A stretch of DNA of 64,000 nucleotides from the NCBI RefSeq assembly GCF_043641665.1, contig NC_092181.1, forward strand, positions 16,467,463-16,531,462, given 5' to 3'. The notes beneath the pieces are model-generated. The model made no database searches and was not told the DNA's origin. It saw only the letters and a program-made list of their open reading frames with translations. The DNA is from Enoplosus armatus. Lineage: Eukaryota; Chordata; Actinopteri; Centrarchiformes; Enoplosidae. Positions 1-13,400 of the stretch are shown in pieces. A program made the position numbers and the translations under genes. Numbering within the stretch: the first letter of the stretch is position 1; each line of letters begins with the position of its first letter.

Positions 1-1495
1 ACATCAACTATGTCACCTATCAACACAAGTTTACATGCAGGAACAACATCTTCATCACAAGGCAGTAAAACTTCAGCACCTGTCACTGAGACCTTGCCAA
101 GTTTGCCAACACTCAACACCACTGCCTTACCACTCTTTGAAACTTCACCACCAGTGGGTTCAAGTACATTACCAGACACTTCAACATTGCCAACAATCAA
201 CATAGGTTTAAAACCACACACAAGTTCATCACAAGCCATTGCAACTTCAATAGCAGTAAGTGAAAATTTGCCTACAATCAACACAACTTTAGTGCAACTG
301 AAATCATCACTGCTAGTCAATAATACTTCATCTCCGGATCACACCGCTTCACCACTGGCAACTTACCCACCTGACCAAACAGCTCTAACACAAGTCAAGT
401 CATCTTCAACACCACTCGTAACAACTTCAGAGTCAGTCAAGACAACTTTATCGCCCATCACTGCATCTTCATCTTCACTAACTCAAACTTCATCTCCACT
501 TTCTTCAAGTCAAGAACCTCTAGACACAAGTTTAATACCACTCAGTATGACTTCTTTACCACTCTCTACAATTTCACCACCACTTGATTCAAGTCCAGCC
601 CAATCAACATCAACTATGTCACCTATCAACACAAGTTTACATGCAGGAACAACATCTTCATCACAAAGCAGTAAAACTTCAGTACCTATCACTGAGACCT
701 TGCCGACAATCAACACAACATTAGTGCAACTGAAAACGTCACCGCTAGTCAACAATACTTCATCTCCGAATCATACCACTTTACCACTTACAACTTCACA
801 ACCAGTGGGTTCAAGTACCTTACCAGCCACGTCAACTTTGCCAACACTCAACACAAGTTTAAAACCACACACAAGTTCATCACAAGGCATTGCAACTTCA
901 GCAGCAGTCAGTGAAAATTTGCCAACAATCAACACAACATTAGTGCAACTGAAAACGTCACCGCTAGTCAACAATACTTCATCTCCGAATCATACCACTT
1001 TACCACTTACAACTTCACCACCTGTCAACACAACTCTAACACAAGTCAAGTCATCTTCAACACCACTCAAGACTTCTTTTGAGTCAGTCAAGACAACTTC
1101 ACCAGCAATAATGATGACTTTACCACCAGTGAATGCAAGTCCTCCTGTCAATGAGACCTCATCACCAATTATTTCCACCTCAACTTTAGATATTGCAACG
1201 TCTTTACCACACAATGCAACTTTAGCACCAGCAACTCAAACATCACTGCCACCTGGTTCAAGTCCAGTGCCAGCCACTCCAAGTTTACCCTCAATCAACA
1301 GAAGTTTGCGACCAGAAACAACAAGCTCATTACTGACACTCAACACTACTTTATCACCAATTACTAACACTTCACCACCTGTCACACACATGATAACTTC
1401 ACAACCAGTCAAGATAACATCTTCACCAGTCATTAAAACTCCACCACCAGTCAATGCTACTCCAACAACTTCCAATACAACACCAAACTCACTAG
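1..1495 (+). CDS. PTS mucin exon, 3' part (unit 0)
   Basis: Truncated by the window start; the first base begins a codon. About 498 residues rich in Thr, Ser and Pro, with many N-T-S/T and N-N-T-S sequons and no Cys. It contains a 219-bp insert near 801 to 1020 (begins QPVGSSTLPATS) that is also in units 3, 4, 5, 9 and 10, and a DQTALTQ variant shared with units 3 and 4. The last 425 bases (from about 1071) are the 3' segment common to all complete PTS exons. The donor follows 1495 (CTAG/gtaac), phase 1. Reading on reaches a TAG at 1576 inside the next intron, so the uninterrupted frame overstates the exon. Confidence 0.85.
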
Positions 1496-4400
1496 GTAAC
1501 AAAACCATTAAACAAGGAAATTCAGCTACAATTGGCAGTGTCAATCCTATAAGATTGGAATTACAAAATTTAGCTTAGTCCTATGTCACTTATTCTTCAT
1601 ATTCTTTGCCACCAGCTAATTCTGTTTTTACCCTGCCAGGTTATTTGACCACTTCCTCAATAAATGGAACAGCCTCATCACTAAAATCCACAAGTACAAC
1701 TCGTGTTCCAGCTACCACAACAACAGCTGCCCAACCATCTGAGCCAAAAATCACTTTGGCATTCAAAGTGCAGCAAAATTTTACAGCACAGCTTGCGAAC
1801 AAATCCTCTCCAGAATTTAAGGAATTGGCACACAAAGTGTCCACAGCGGTAAGTCAAAACACATGTATACAGTATATATCTTTTTTTCAATTTATAATTT
1901 TCCACGAACAAATACCAAATACTAAGAGGTTTTAGAGGAACTGCAAGTGTGAAATTACAGTTTGACATACCACTAACAAATGTGGATCAAAGTATAAATG
2001 ACAGCATTCAGATAGCGTCTACAAAAATACCTTCACAATACAATTGGTCGAAATAAAAGTAAATCAGGATGTGTAGGTGTGGAAGGGATCCAGTGACTTG
2101 TCTGTAAATGTATCACGAGTCATGCACAAAGTTACTGTTTCACGATTATGAACAGTTAATGTTAGTGAGCTTAAATGAATATGACACACTAACTGATACC
2201 TTTGAAAGATGGTTTAACTGGAACACTTCAAGTTTATATTAAAATATTTGAAAATAGATGTTATGCTGTTTTGTAAAGAAAAGAAATGTCCATTTTCATG
2301 TCATTCCTTTAGGTCACTGTCTACCCGGATATCATGAAATCTCTCACTGGTTGACTCTATTAACTTAGACACATGAATACATATATTCAATCGTTCTCGA
2401 ACAAACGCAAACGCAAGCACGCACGCACACAAACTTGATCACAAACAGACACACACCAGCTTTTCTTAAATGAAAGAAAATGACTTCCTGTTGCTTTCTT
2501 TTAATCATTCGCATAAAATGTGATTTTTACAGCTCAACAAAGTCTATTCAACTAAATATGGAGCTGCCTTCAACAGAACTGTGATCCAACATTTCAGGTA
2601 CAAGGTGTTGCTTCTGATATATTTGCAGACTTTGGTGATTTTGCTTTCAATCTGCCAAAATGTCTCAGACAAACAAGGGGCGCTCTGGCGGTGTAAGAGT
2701 TCAGGCACTCACCCTGAACCTCCCCAGTTCACTAGACCATAGTCCTTTTTTGTATATCTTTCTCCATCTCTCTTTCACCTCATTTCCTGGCTGCTCTTTG
2801 CCGTAAATTGTTTAATACAAAATCAAAACATCCATATACTAGTTTAACAAAATAATGATCAAACTAATTGGACAAAAGCATTGTATAACTAATCATTTCC
2901 AAAAATATTTTTCTAATAGTCAAGGATCCATTGTGGTAGATGCTCAGGTGATATTCAATGATGTCAACTCACTACCAAATGCCAGTTCTGTGGCTGAAAC
3001 TTTGGTGGCTGCTGCTTCCAGCTCTAATTTCTCCCTCAGTGTCAACACATCATCCATTGTCGCAACAAGTAAGACTTTACTTTAATTGCCATACATAAAA
3101 GTCAGTTCATTTTAGAAATTCAAACAATAAACAATGTTATAATGTGATGTATCAGTTTACAAGGCATCAGATTGAATTAAAATTCTGAATTAAAAATTCA
3201 ATTTCTCAGTCATATTGGCACCTACTGAAGTCCCTGCCACGATTGCATTGTCAACATCTATCACTTCATCAGTTCTTAATGAAAGCACTCCACCAGTCGT
3301 GACAACTTCACCACCTCTTGGACCACGTTCGGAACAATTCACTACAAGTTCGCCAGGAGTAAATTCAACTACAGCTATTGGGAAGACAGCAATTTCTTCC
3401 TCATCTTCATCTTCTATATCTCAAACTTCACCTTCACTCCCTTCAAGTCAAGCACCACTAAATACAAGTTTGCCAACACTTAACACCACTTCCTTACCAC
3501 TCTTTGAAACTTCACAACCAGTGGGTTCAAGTACCTTACCAGCCACGTCAACTTTGCCAACACTCAACACAAGTTTAAAACCACACACAAGTTCATCACA
3601 AGGCATTGCAACTTCAGCAGCAGTCAGTGAAAATTTGCCAACAATCAACACAACTTTAGTGCAACTGAAAACGTCACCGCTAGTCAACAATACTTCATCT
3701 CCTAATCATACCACTTTACCACTTACAACTTCACCACCTGTCAACACAACTCTAACACAAGTCAAGTCATCTTCAACACTACTTGTAACAACTTTAGAAT
3801 CAGTCAAGAAAACTTCTTCAAAAATGACAACCCTATCACCAGTGCCTTCAACTCCAACTATCAATAAGGCCGTTGTTTCTACCTCATCATTACACACTGC
3901 AACTGTGTCACTACTCACTTCATCTTCAACACCAATAACTCAAACTTCACTCACATACCGCTCAAGTTCAGTAGCTCTCAATACAAGTGTGCCACCACTC
4001 AACACGTCTTCATCAAGTCTTCCTACAACCTTACCATCACTTGGTTCAAGCCCAGTGCCATCAACTCCAGGTTTGCCATTAATAAATACAAGTTTACAAC
4101 CAGGGAGGACTTCATCACAAGGACATGTTCCTTCAACACCAGTCAGAGACACTTTGCAAACAAACAACACAACTTCAGTTGACCAAAACACGTCACGGCC
4201 TGGTAAAAATACTTCATCACCAGTTCATACCAAGTCACCACCTACAGGCATACCACCCTTTAACTCAACTTTAATGCCAGTCATTTCGTCACCAACACCA
4301 GTCATGACGACTTCACAATCATATAAGTCAACTTCACCAGCAAAGTCAGCATCACCACCAGTGAGTTCAACTGCACCTGTAAATGAGACAGCAATTTTTA

Positions 4401-7400
4401 CTTCATCTTCATCTCCTGTATCTCAAACTTCACCTACACTCCCTTCAAGTCAAGCACCACTAAATACAAGTTTGCCAACAATCAACACCACTTCCTTACC
4501 ACTCTTTGAAACTTCACCACCAGTGGGTTCAAGTACATTACCAGACACTTCAACATTGCCAACAATCAACACAAGTTTAAAACCACACACAAGTTCATCA
4601 GAAGGCACTGCAACTTCAGAAGCAGTCAGTGAATATTTGTCAACAATCAACACAACTTTATTGCAACTGAAGACGTCACCGCTAGTCAATAATACTTCAT
4701 CTCCGGATCATACCGCTTCACTACTGGCAACTTACCCACCTCAAAACACAGCTCTAACACAAGTCATGTCATCTTCAACACCACTCAAAACAACTTCAGA
4801 GTCAGTCAAGACACCTTTATCGCCAGTCACTGCATCTTCATCTTCAACAACTCAAACTTCATCTCCACTTTCTTCAAGTCAAGAACCTCAAGACACAAGT
4901 TTGCTACCACTCAGTATGACTTCTTTACCACTCTCTACAATTTCACCACCACTTGATTCAAGTCCAGCCCCGTCAACATCAACTATGTCACCTATCAACA
5001 CAAGTTTACATGCAGGAACAACACGTTCATCACAAGGCAGTAAATCTTCAGCACCTGCCACTGAGACCTTGCCAACAATCAACACAAAATTAGTGCAACT
5101 GAAGACGTCGCCGCTTGTAAATAATACTTCATCTCCGGATCATACCGCTTCACTACCGGCAACTTCCCCACCTGACAACACAGCTCTAACACAAGTCAAG
5201 TCATCTTCAACACCACTCAAAACAACTTCAGAGACAGTCAAGACAACTTTATCGCCAGTCACTGCATCTTCATCACCACTTACTCAAACTTCATCTCCAC
5301 TTTTCTCAAGTCAAACACCAGCTACATCAACTATGTCACCTATCAACACAAGTTTACATGCAGGAACAACATCTTCATCACAAGGCAGTAAAACTTCAGC
5401 ACCTGTCACTGAGACCTTGCCAAGTTTGCCAACACTCAACACCACTGCCTTACCACTCTTTGAAACTTCACCACCAGTGGGTTCAAGTACATTACCAGAC
5501 ACTTCAACATTGCCAACAATCAACATAGGTTTAAAACCACACACAAGTTCATCACAAGCCATTGCAACTTCAATAGCAGTAAGTGAAAATTTGCCTACAA
5601 TCAACACAACTTTAGTGCAACTGAAGTCATCACTGCTAGTCAATAATACTTCATCTCCGGATCACACCGCTTCACCACTGGCAACTTACCCACCTGACCA
5701 CACAGCTCTAACACAAGTCAAGTCATCTTCAACACCACTCGTAACAACTTCAGAGTCAGTCAAGACAACTTTATCGCCCATCACTGCATCTTCATCTTCA
5801 CTAACTCAAACTTCATCTCCACTTTCTTCAAGTCAAGAACCTCTAGACACAAGTTTAATACCACTCAGTATGACTTCTTTACCACTCTCTACAATTTCAC
5901 CACCACTTGATTCAAGTCCAGCCCAATCAACATCAACTATGTCACCTATCAACACAAGTTTACATGCAGGAACAACATCTTCATCACAAAGCAGTAAAAC
6001 TTCAGTACCTATCACTGAGACCTTGCCGACAATCAACACAACATTAGTGCAACTGAAAACGTCACCGCTAGTCAACAATACTTCATCTCCGAATCATACC
6101 ACTTTACCACTTACAACTTCACCACCTGTCAACACAACTCTAACACAAGTCAAGTCATCTTCAACACCACTCAAGACTTCTTTTGAGTCAGTCAAGACAA
6201 CTTCACCAGCAATAATGATGACTTTACCACCAGTGAATGCAAGTCCTCCTGTCAATGAGACCTCATCACCAATTATTTCCACCTCAACTTTAGATATTGC
6301 AACGTCTTTACCACACAATGCAACTTTAGCACCAGCAACTCAAACATCACTGCCACCTGGTTCAAGTCCAGTGCCAGCCACTCCAAGTTTACCCTCAATC
6401 AACAGAAGTTTGCGACCAGAAACAACAAGCTCATTACTGACACTCAACACTACTTTATCACCAATTACTAACACTTCACCACCTGTCACACACATGATAA
6501 CTTCACAACCAGTCAAGATAACATCTTCACCAGTCATTAAAACTCCACCACCAGTCAATGCTACTCCAACAACTTCCAATACAACACCAAACTCACTAGG
6601 TAACAAAACCATGAAACAAGGAAATTCAGCTACAATTGGCAGTGTCAATCCTATACGATTGGAATTACAAAATTTAGCTTAGTCCTATGTCACTTATTCT
6701 TCATATTCTTTGCCACCAGCTAATTCTGCTTTTACCCTGCCAGGTTATTTGACCACTTCCTCAATAAATGGAACAGCCTCATCACTAAAATCCACAAGTA
6801 CAACTCGTGTTCCAGCTACCACAACAACAGCTGCCCAACCATCTGAGCCAAAAATCACTTTGGCATTCAAAGTGCAGCAAAATTTTACAGCACAGCTTGC
6901 GAACAAATCCTCTCCAGAATTTAAGGAATTGGCACACAAAGTGTCCACAGCGGTAAGTCAAAACACATGTATACAGTATATATCTTTTTTTCAATTTATA
7001 ATTTTCCACGAACAAATACCAAATACTAAGAGGTTTTAGAGGAACTGCAAGTGTGAAATTACAGTTTGACATACCACTAACAAATGTGGATCAAAGTATA
7101 AATGACAGCATTCAGATAGCGTCTACAAAAATACCTTCACAATACAATTGGTCGAAATAAAAGTAAATCAGGATGTGTAGGTGTGGAAGGGATCCAGTGA
7201 CTTGTCTGTAAATGTATCACGAGTCATGCACAAAGTTACTGTTTCACGATTATGAACAGTTAATGTTAGTGAGCTTAAATGAATATGACACACTAACTGA
7301 TACCTTTGAAAGATGGTTTAACTGGAACACTTCAAGTTTATATTAAAATATTTGAAAATAGGTGTTATGCTGTTTTGTAAAGAAAAGAAATGTCCATTTT

Positions 7401-10400
7401 CATGTCATTCCTTTAGGTCACTGTCTACCCAGATATCATGAAATCTCTCACTGGTTGACTCTATTAACTTAGACACATGAATACATATATTCAATCGTTC
7501 TCGAACAAACGCAAACGCAAGCACGCACGCACACAAACTTGATCACAAACAGACACACACCAGCTTTTCTTAAATGAAAGAAAATGACTTCCTGTTGCTT
7601 TCTTTTAATCATTCGCATAAAATGTGATTTTTACAGCTCAACAAAGTCTATTCAACTAAATATGGAGCTGCCTTCAACAGAACTGTGATCAAACATTTCA
7701 GGTACAAGGTGTTGCTTCTGATATATTTGCAGACTTTGGTGATTTTGCTTTCAATCTGCCAAAATGTCTCAGACAAACAAGGGGCGCTCTGGCGGTGTAA
7801 GAGTTCAGGCACTCACCCTGAACCTCCCCAGTTCACTAGACCATAGTCCTTTTTTGTATATCTTTCTCCATCTCTCTTTCACCTCATTTCCTGGCTGCTC
7901 TTTGCCGTAAATTGTTTAATACAAAATCAAAACATCCAAATACTAGTTTAACAAAATAATGATCAAAAGCATTGTATAACTAATCATTTCCAAAAATATT
8001 TTTCTAATAGTCAAGGATCCATTGTGGTAGATGCTCAGGTGATATTCAATGATGTCAACTCACTACCAAATGCCAGTTCTGTGGCTGAAACTTTGGTGGC
8101 TGCTGCTTCCAGCTCTAATTTCTCCCTCAGTGTCAACACATCATCCATTGTTGCAACAAGTAAGACTTTACTTTAATTGCCATACATAAAAGTCAGTTCA
8201 TTTTAGAAATTCAAACAATAAACAATGTTATAATGTGATGTATCAGTTTACAAGGCATCAGATTGAATTAAAATTCTGAATGAAAAATTCAATTTCTCAG
8301 TCATATTGGCACCTACTGAAGTCCCTGCCACGATTGCATTGTCAACATCTATCACTTCATCAGTTCTTAATGAAAGCACTCCACCAGTCGTGACAACTTC
8401 ACCACCTCTTGGACCACGTTCGGAACAATTCACTACAAGTTCGCCAGGAGTAAATTCAACTACAGCTATCGGGAAGACAGCAATTTCTTCCTCATCTTCA
8501 TCTTCTATATCTCAAACTTCACCTTCACTCCCTTCAAGTCAAGCACCACTAAATACAAGTTTGCCAAAACTTAACACCACTTCCTTACCACTCTTTGAAA
8601 CTTCACAACCAGTGGGTTCAAGTACCTTACCAGCCACGTCAACTTTGCCAACACTCAACACAAGTTTAAAACCACACACAAGTTCATCACAAGGCATTGC
8701 AACTTCAGCAGCAGTCAGTGAAAATTTGCCAACAATCAACACAACTTTAGTGCAACTGAAAACGTCACCGCTAGTCAACAATACTTCATCTCCTAATCAT
8801 ACCACTTTACCACTTACAACTTCACCACCTGTCAACACAACTCTAACACAAGTCAAGTCATCTTCAACACTACTTGTAACAACTTTAGAATCAGTCAAGA
8901 AAACTTCTTCAAAAATGACAACCCTATCACCAGTGCCTTCAACTCCAACTATCAATAAGGCCGTTGTTTCTACCTCATCATTACACACTGCAACTGTGTC
9001 ACTACTCACTTCATCTTCAACACCAATAACTCAAACTTCACTCACATACCGCTCAAGTTCAGTAGCTCTCAATACAAGTGTGCCACCACTCAACACGTCT
9101 TCATCAAGTCTTCCTACAACCTTACCATCACTTGGTTCAAGCCCAGTGCCATCAACTCCAGGTTTGCCATTAATAAATACAAGTTTACAACCAGGGAGGA
9201 CTTCATCACAAGGACATGTTCCTTCAACACCAGTCAGAGACACTTTGCAAACAAACAACACAACTTCAGTTGACCAAAACACGTCACGGCCTGGTAAAAA
9301 TACTTCATCACCAGTTCATACCAAGTCACCACCTACAGGCATACCACCCTTTAACTCAACTTTAATGCCAGTCATTTCGTCACCAACACCAGTCATGACG
9401 ACTTCACAATCATATAAGTCAACTTCACCCGCAAAGTCAGCATCACCACCAGTGAGTTCAACTGCACCTGTAAATGAGACAGCAATTTTTACTTCATCTT
9501 CATCTCCTGTATCTCAAACTTCACCTACACTCCCTTCAAGTCAAGCACCACTAAATACAAGTTTGCCAACAATCAACACCACTTCCTTACCACTCTTTGA
9601 AACTTCACCACCAGTGGTTTCAAGTACATTACCAGACACTTCAACATTGCCAACAATCAACACAAGTTTAAAACCACACACAAGTTCATCAGAAGGCACT
9701 GCAACTTCAGAAGCAGTCAGTGAATATTTGTCAACAATCAACACAACTTTATTGCAACTGAAGACGTCACCGCTAGTCAATAATACTTCATCTCCGGATC
9801 ATACCGCTTCACTACTGGCAACTTACCCACCTCAAAACACAGCTCTAACACAAGTCATGTCATCTTCAACACCACTCAAAACAACTTCAGAGTCAGTCAA
9901 GACACCTTTATCGCCAGTCACTGCATCTTCATCTTCAATAACTCAAACTTCATCTCCACTTTCTTCAAGTCAAGAACCTCAAGACACAAGTTTGCTACCA
10001 CTCAGTATGACTTCTTTACCACTCTCTACAATTTCACCACCACTTGATTCAAGTCCAGCCCCGTCAACATCAACTATGTCACCTATCAACACAAGTTTAC
10101 ATGCAGGAACAACACGTTCATCACAAGGCAGTAAATCTTCAGCACCTGCCACTGAGACCTTGCCAACAATCAACACAAAATTAGTGCAACTGAAGACGTC
10201 GCCGCTTGTCAATAATACTTCATCTCCGGATCATACCGCTTCACTACCGGCAACTTCCCCACCTGACAACACAGCTCTAACACAAGTCAAGTCATCTTCA
10301 ACACCACTCAAAACAACTTCAGAGACAGTCAAGACAACTTTATCGCCAGTCACTGCATCTTCATCACCACTTACTCAAACTTCATCTCCACTTTTCTCAA

Positions 10401-13400
10401 GTCAAACACCAGCTACATCAACTATGTCACCTATCAACACAAGTTTACATGCAGGAACAACATCTTCATCACAAGGCAGTAAAACTTCAGCACCTGTCAC
10501 TGAGACCTTGCCAAGTTTGCCAACACTCAACACCACTGCCTTACCACTCTTTGAAACTTCACCACCAGTGGGTTCAAGTACATTACCAGACACTTCAACA
10601 TTGCCAACAATCAACATAGGTTTAAAACCACACACAAGTTCATCACAAGCCATTGCAACTTCAATAGCAGTAAGTGAAAATTTGCCTACAATCAACACAA
10701 CTTTAGTGCAACTGAAGTCATCACTGCTAGTCAATAATACTTCATCTCCGGATCACACCGCTTCACCACTGGCAACTTACCCACCTGACAACACAGCTCT
10801 AACACAAGTCAAGTCATCTTCAACACCACTCAAAACAACTTCAGAGACAGTCAAGACAACTTTATCGCCAGTCACTGCATCTTCATCACCACTTACTCAA
10901 ACTTCATCTCCACTTTTCTCAAGTCAAACACCAGCTACATCAACTATGTCACCTATCAACACAAGTTTACATGCAGGAACAACATCTTCATCACAAGGCA
11001 GTAAAACTTCAGCACCTGTCACTGAGACCTTGCCAACAATCAACACAACATTAGTGCAACTGAAAACGTCACCGCTAGTCAACAATACTTCATCTCCTAA
11101 TCATACCACTTTACCACTTACAACTTCACCACCTGTCAACACAACTCTAACACAAGTCAAGTCATCTTCAACACTTCTTGTAACAACTTTAGAATCAGTC
11201 AAGAAAACTTCTTCAAAAATGACAACCCTATCACCAGTGCCTTCAACTCCAACTATCAATAAGGCAGTTGTTTCTACCTCATCATTACACACTGCAACTG
11301 TGTCACTACTCACTTCATCTTCAACACCAATAACTCAAACTTCACTCACATACCGCTCAAGTTCAGTAGCTCTCAATACAAGTGTGCCACCACTCAACAC
11401 GTCTTCATCAAGTCTTCCTACAACCTTACCATCACTTGGTTCAAGCCCAGTGCCATCAACTCCAGGTTTGCCATTAATAAATACAAGTTTACAACCAGGG
11501 AGGACTTCATCACAAGGACATGTTCCTTCAACACCAGTCAGAGACACTTTGCAAACAAACAACACAACTTCAGTTGACCAAAACACGTCACGGCCTGGTA
11601 AAAATACTTCATCACCAGTTCATACCAAGTCACCACCTACAGGCATACCACCCTTTAACTCAACTTTAATGCCAGTCATTTCGTCACCAACACCAGTCAT
11701 GACGACTTCACAATCATATAAGTCAACTTCACCAGCAAAGTCAGCATCACCACCAGTGAGTTCAACTGCACCTGTAAATGAGACAGCAATTTTTACTTCA
11801 TCTTCATCTCCTGTATCTCAAACTTCACCTACACTCCCTTCAAGTCAAGCACCACTAAATACAAGTTTGCCAACAATCAACACCACTTCCTTACCACTCT
11901 TTGAAACTTCACCACCAGTGGGTTCAAGTACATTACCAGACACTTCAACATTGCCAACAATCAACACAAGTTTAAAACCACACACAAGTTCATCAGAAGG
12001 CACTGCAACTTCAGAAGCAGTCAGTGAATATTTGCCAACAATCAACACAACTTTATTGCAACTGAAGACGTCACCGCTAGTCAATAATACTTCATCTCCG
12101 GATCATACCGCTTCACTACTGGCAACTTACCCACCTCAAAACACAGCTCTCACACAAGTCATGTCATCTTCAACACCACTCAAAACAACTTCAGAGTCAG
12201 TCAAGACACCTTTATCGCCAGTCACTGCATCTTCATCTTCAATAACTCAAACTTCATCTCCACTTTCTTCAAGTCAAGAACCTCGAGACACAAGTTTGCT
12301 ACCACTCAGTATGACTTCTTTACCACTCTCTACAATTTCACCACCACTTGATTCAAGTCCAGCCCCGTCAACATCAACTATGTCACCTATCAACAAAAGT
12401 TTACATGCAGGAACAACACGTTCATCACAAGGCAGTAAATCTTCAGCACCTGCCACTGAGACCTTGCCAACAATCAACACAAAATTAGTGCAACTGAAGA
12501 CATCGCCGCTTGTCAATAATACTTCATCTCCGAATCATACCACTTTACCACTTACAACTTCACCACCTGTCAACACAACTCTAACACAAGTCAAGTCATC
12601 TTCAACACCACTCAAGACTTCTTTTGAGTCAGTCAAGACAACTTCACCAGCAATAATGATGACTTTACCACCAGTGAATGCAAGTCCTCCTGTCAATGAG
12701 ACCTCATCACCAATTATTTCCACCTCAACTTTAGATATTGCAACGTCTTTACCACACAATGCAACTTTAGCACCAGCAACTCAAACATCACTGCCACCTG
12801 GTTCAAGTCCAGTGCCAGCCACTCCAAGTTTACCCTCAATCAACAGAAGTTTGCGACCAGAAACAACAAGCTCATTACTGACACTCAACACTACTTTATC
12901 ACCAATTACTAACACTTCACCACCTGTCACACACATGATAACTTCACAACCAGTCAAGATAACATCTTCACCAGTCATTAAAACTCCACCACCAGTCAAT
13001 GCTACTCCAACAACTTCCAATACAACACCAAACTCACTAGGTAACAAAACCATGAAACAAGGAAATTCAGCTACAATTGGCAGTGTCAATCCTATAAGAT
13101 TGGAATTACAAAATTTAGCTTAGTCCTATGTCACTTATTCTTCATATTCTTTGCCACCAGCTAATTCTGCTTTTACCCTGCCAGGTTATTTGACCACTTC
13201 CTCAATAAATGGAACAGCCTCATCACTAAAATCCACAAGTACAACTCGTGTTCCAGCTACCACAACAACAGCTGCCCAACCATCTGAGCCAAAAATCACT
13301 TTGGCATTCAAAGTGCAGCAAAATTTTACAGCACAGCTTGCGAACAAATCCTCTCCAGAATTTAAGGAATTGGCACACAAAGTGTCCACAGCGGTAAGTC

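Noticed and set aside
510..755. Many minus-strand open frames of 60 to 140 codons, rich in Val, Leu and Gly, throughout the PTS exons
   Set aside because: They recur at each repeat in the complement of PTS codons and have no splice context of their own. They are shadows of the low-complexity sense strand.
1606..1935. Small 109- or 96-codon frames as independent proteins
   Set aside because: Their first 243 bases are SEA exon 1 with its acceptor; the remainder reads into intron A past a strong gtaagt donor. The two lengths differ only by one T in the intron.
2407..2430. The cgcac/cgcaa tract as a regulatory element
   Set aside because: It looks like a short degenerate microsatellite in an intron, and no specific motif could be supported.
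2855..3085. 76-codon frame with an ATG (also at 55755) as a gene
   Set aside because: It is SEA exon 3 extended upstream through intron B. The ATG frame is open only because of the 13-bp long form in units 0 and 9.
3069..3209. Promoter or first exon between units (TATA-like ataatgtgatg in intron C)
   Set aside because: The stretch is a 141-bp intron with matching phases on both sides, and no initiator ATG or signal peptide follows.
3215..6682. Each long frame as a separate intronless gene starting at TTG/Leu and ending in LELQNLA-stop
   Set aside because: The start lies five bases inside an exon after a good acceptor. The stop lies in a 120-bp GT-AG intron, and splicing restores the frame into the SEA exons.
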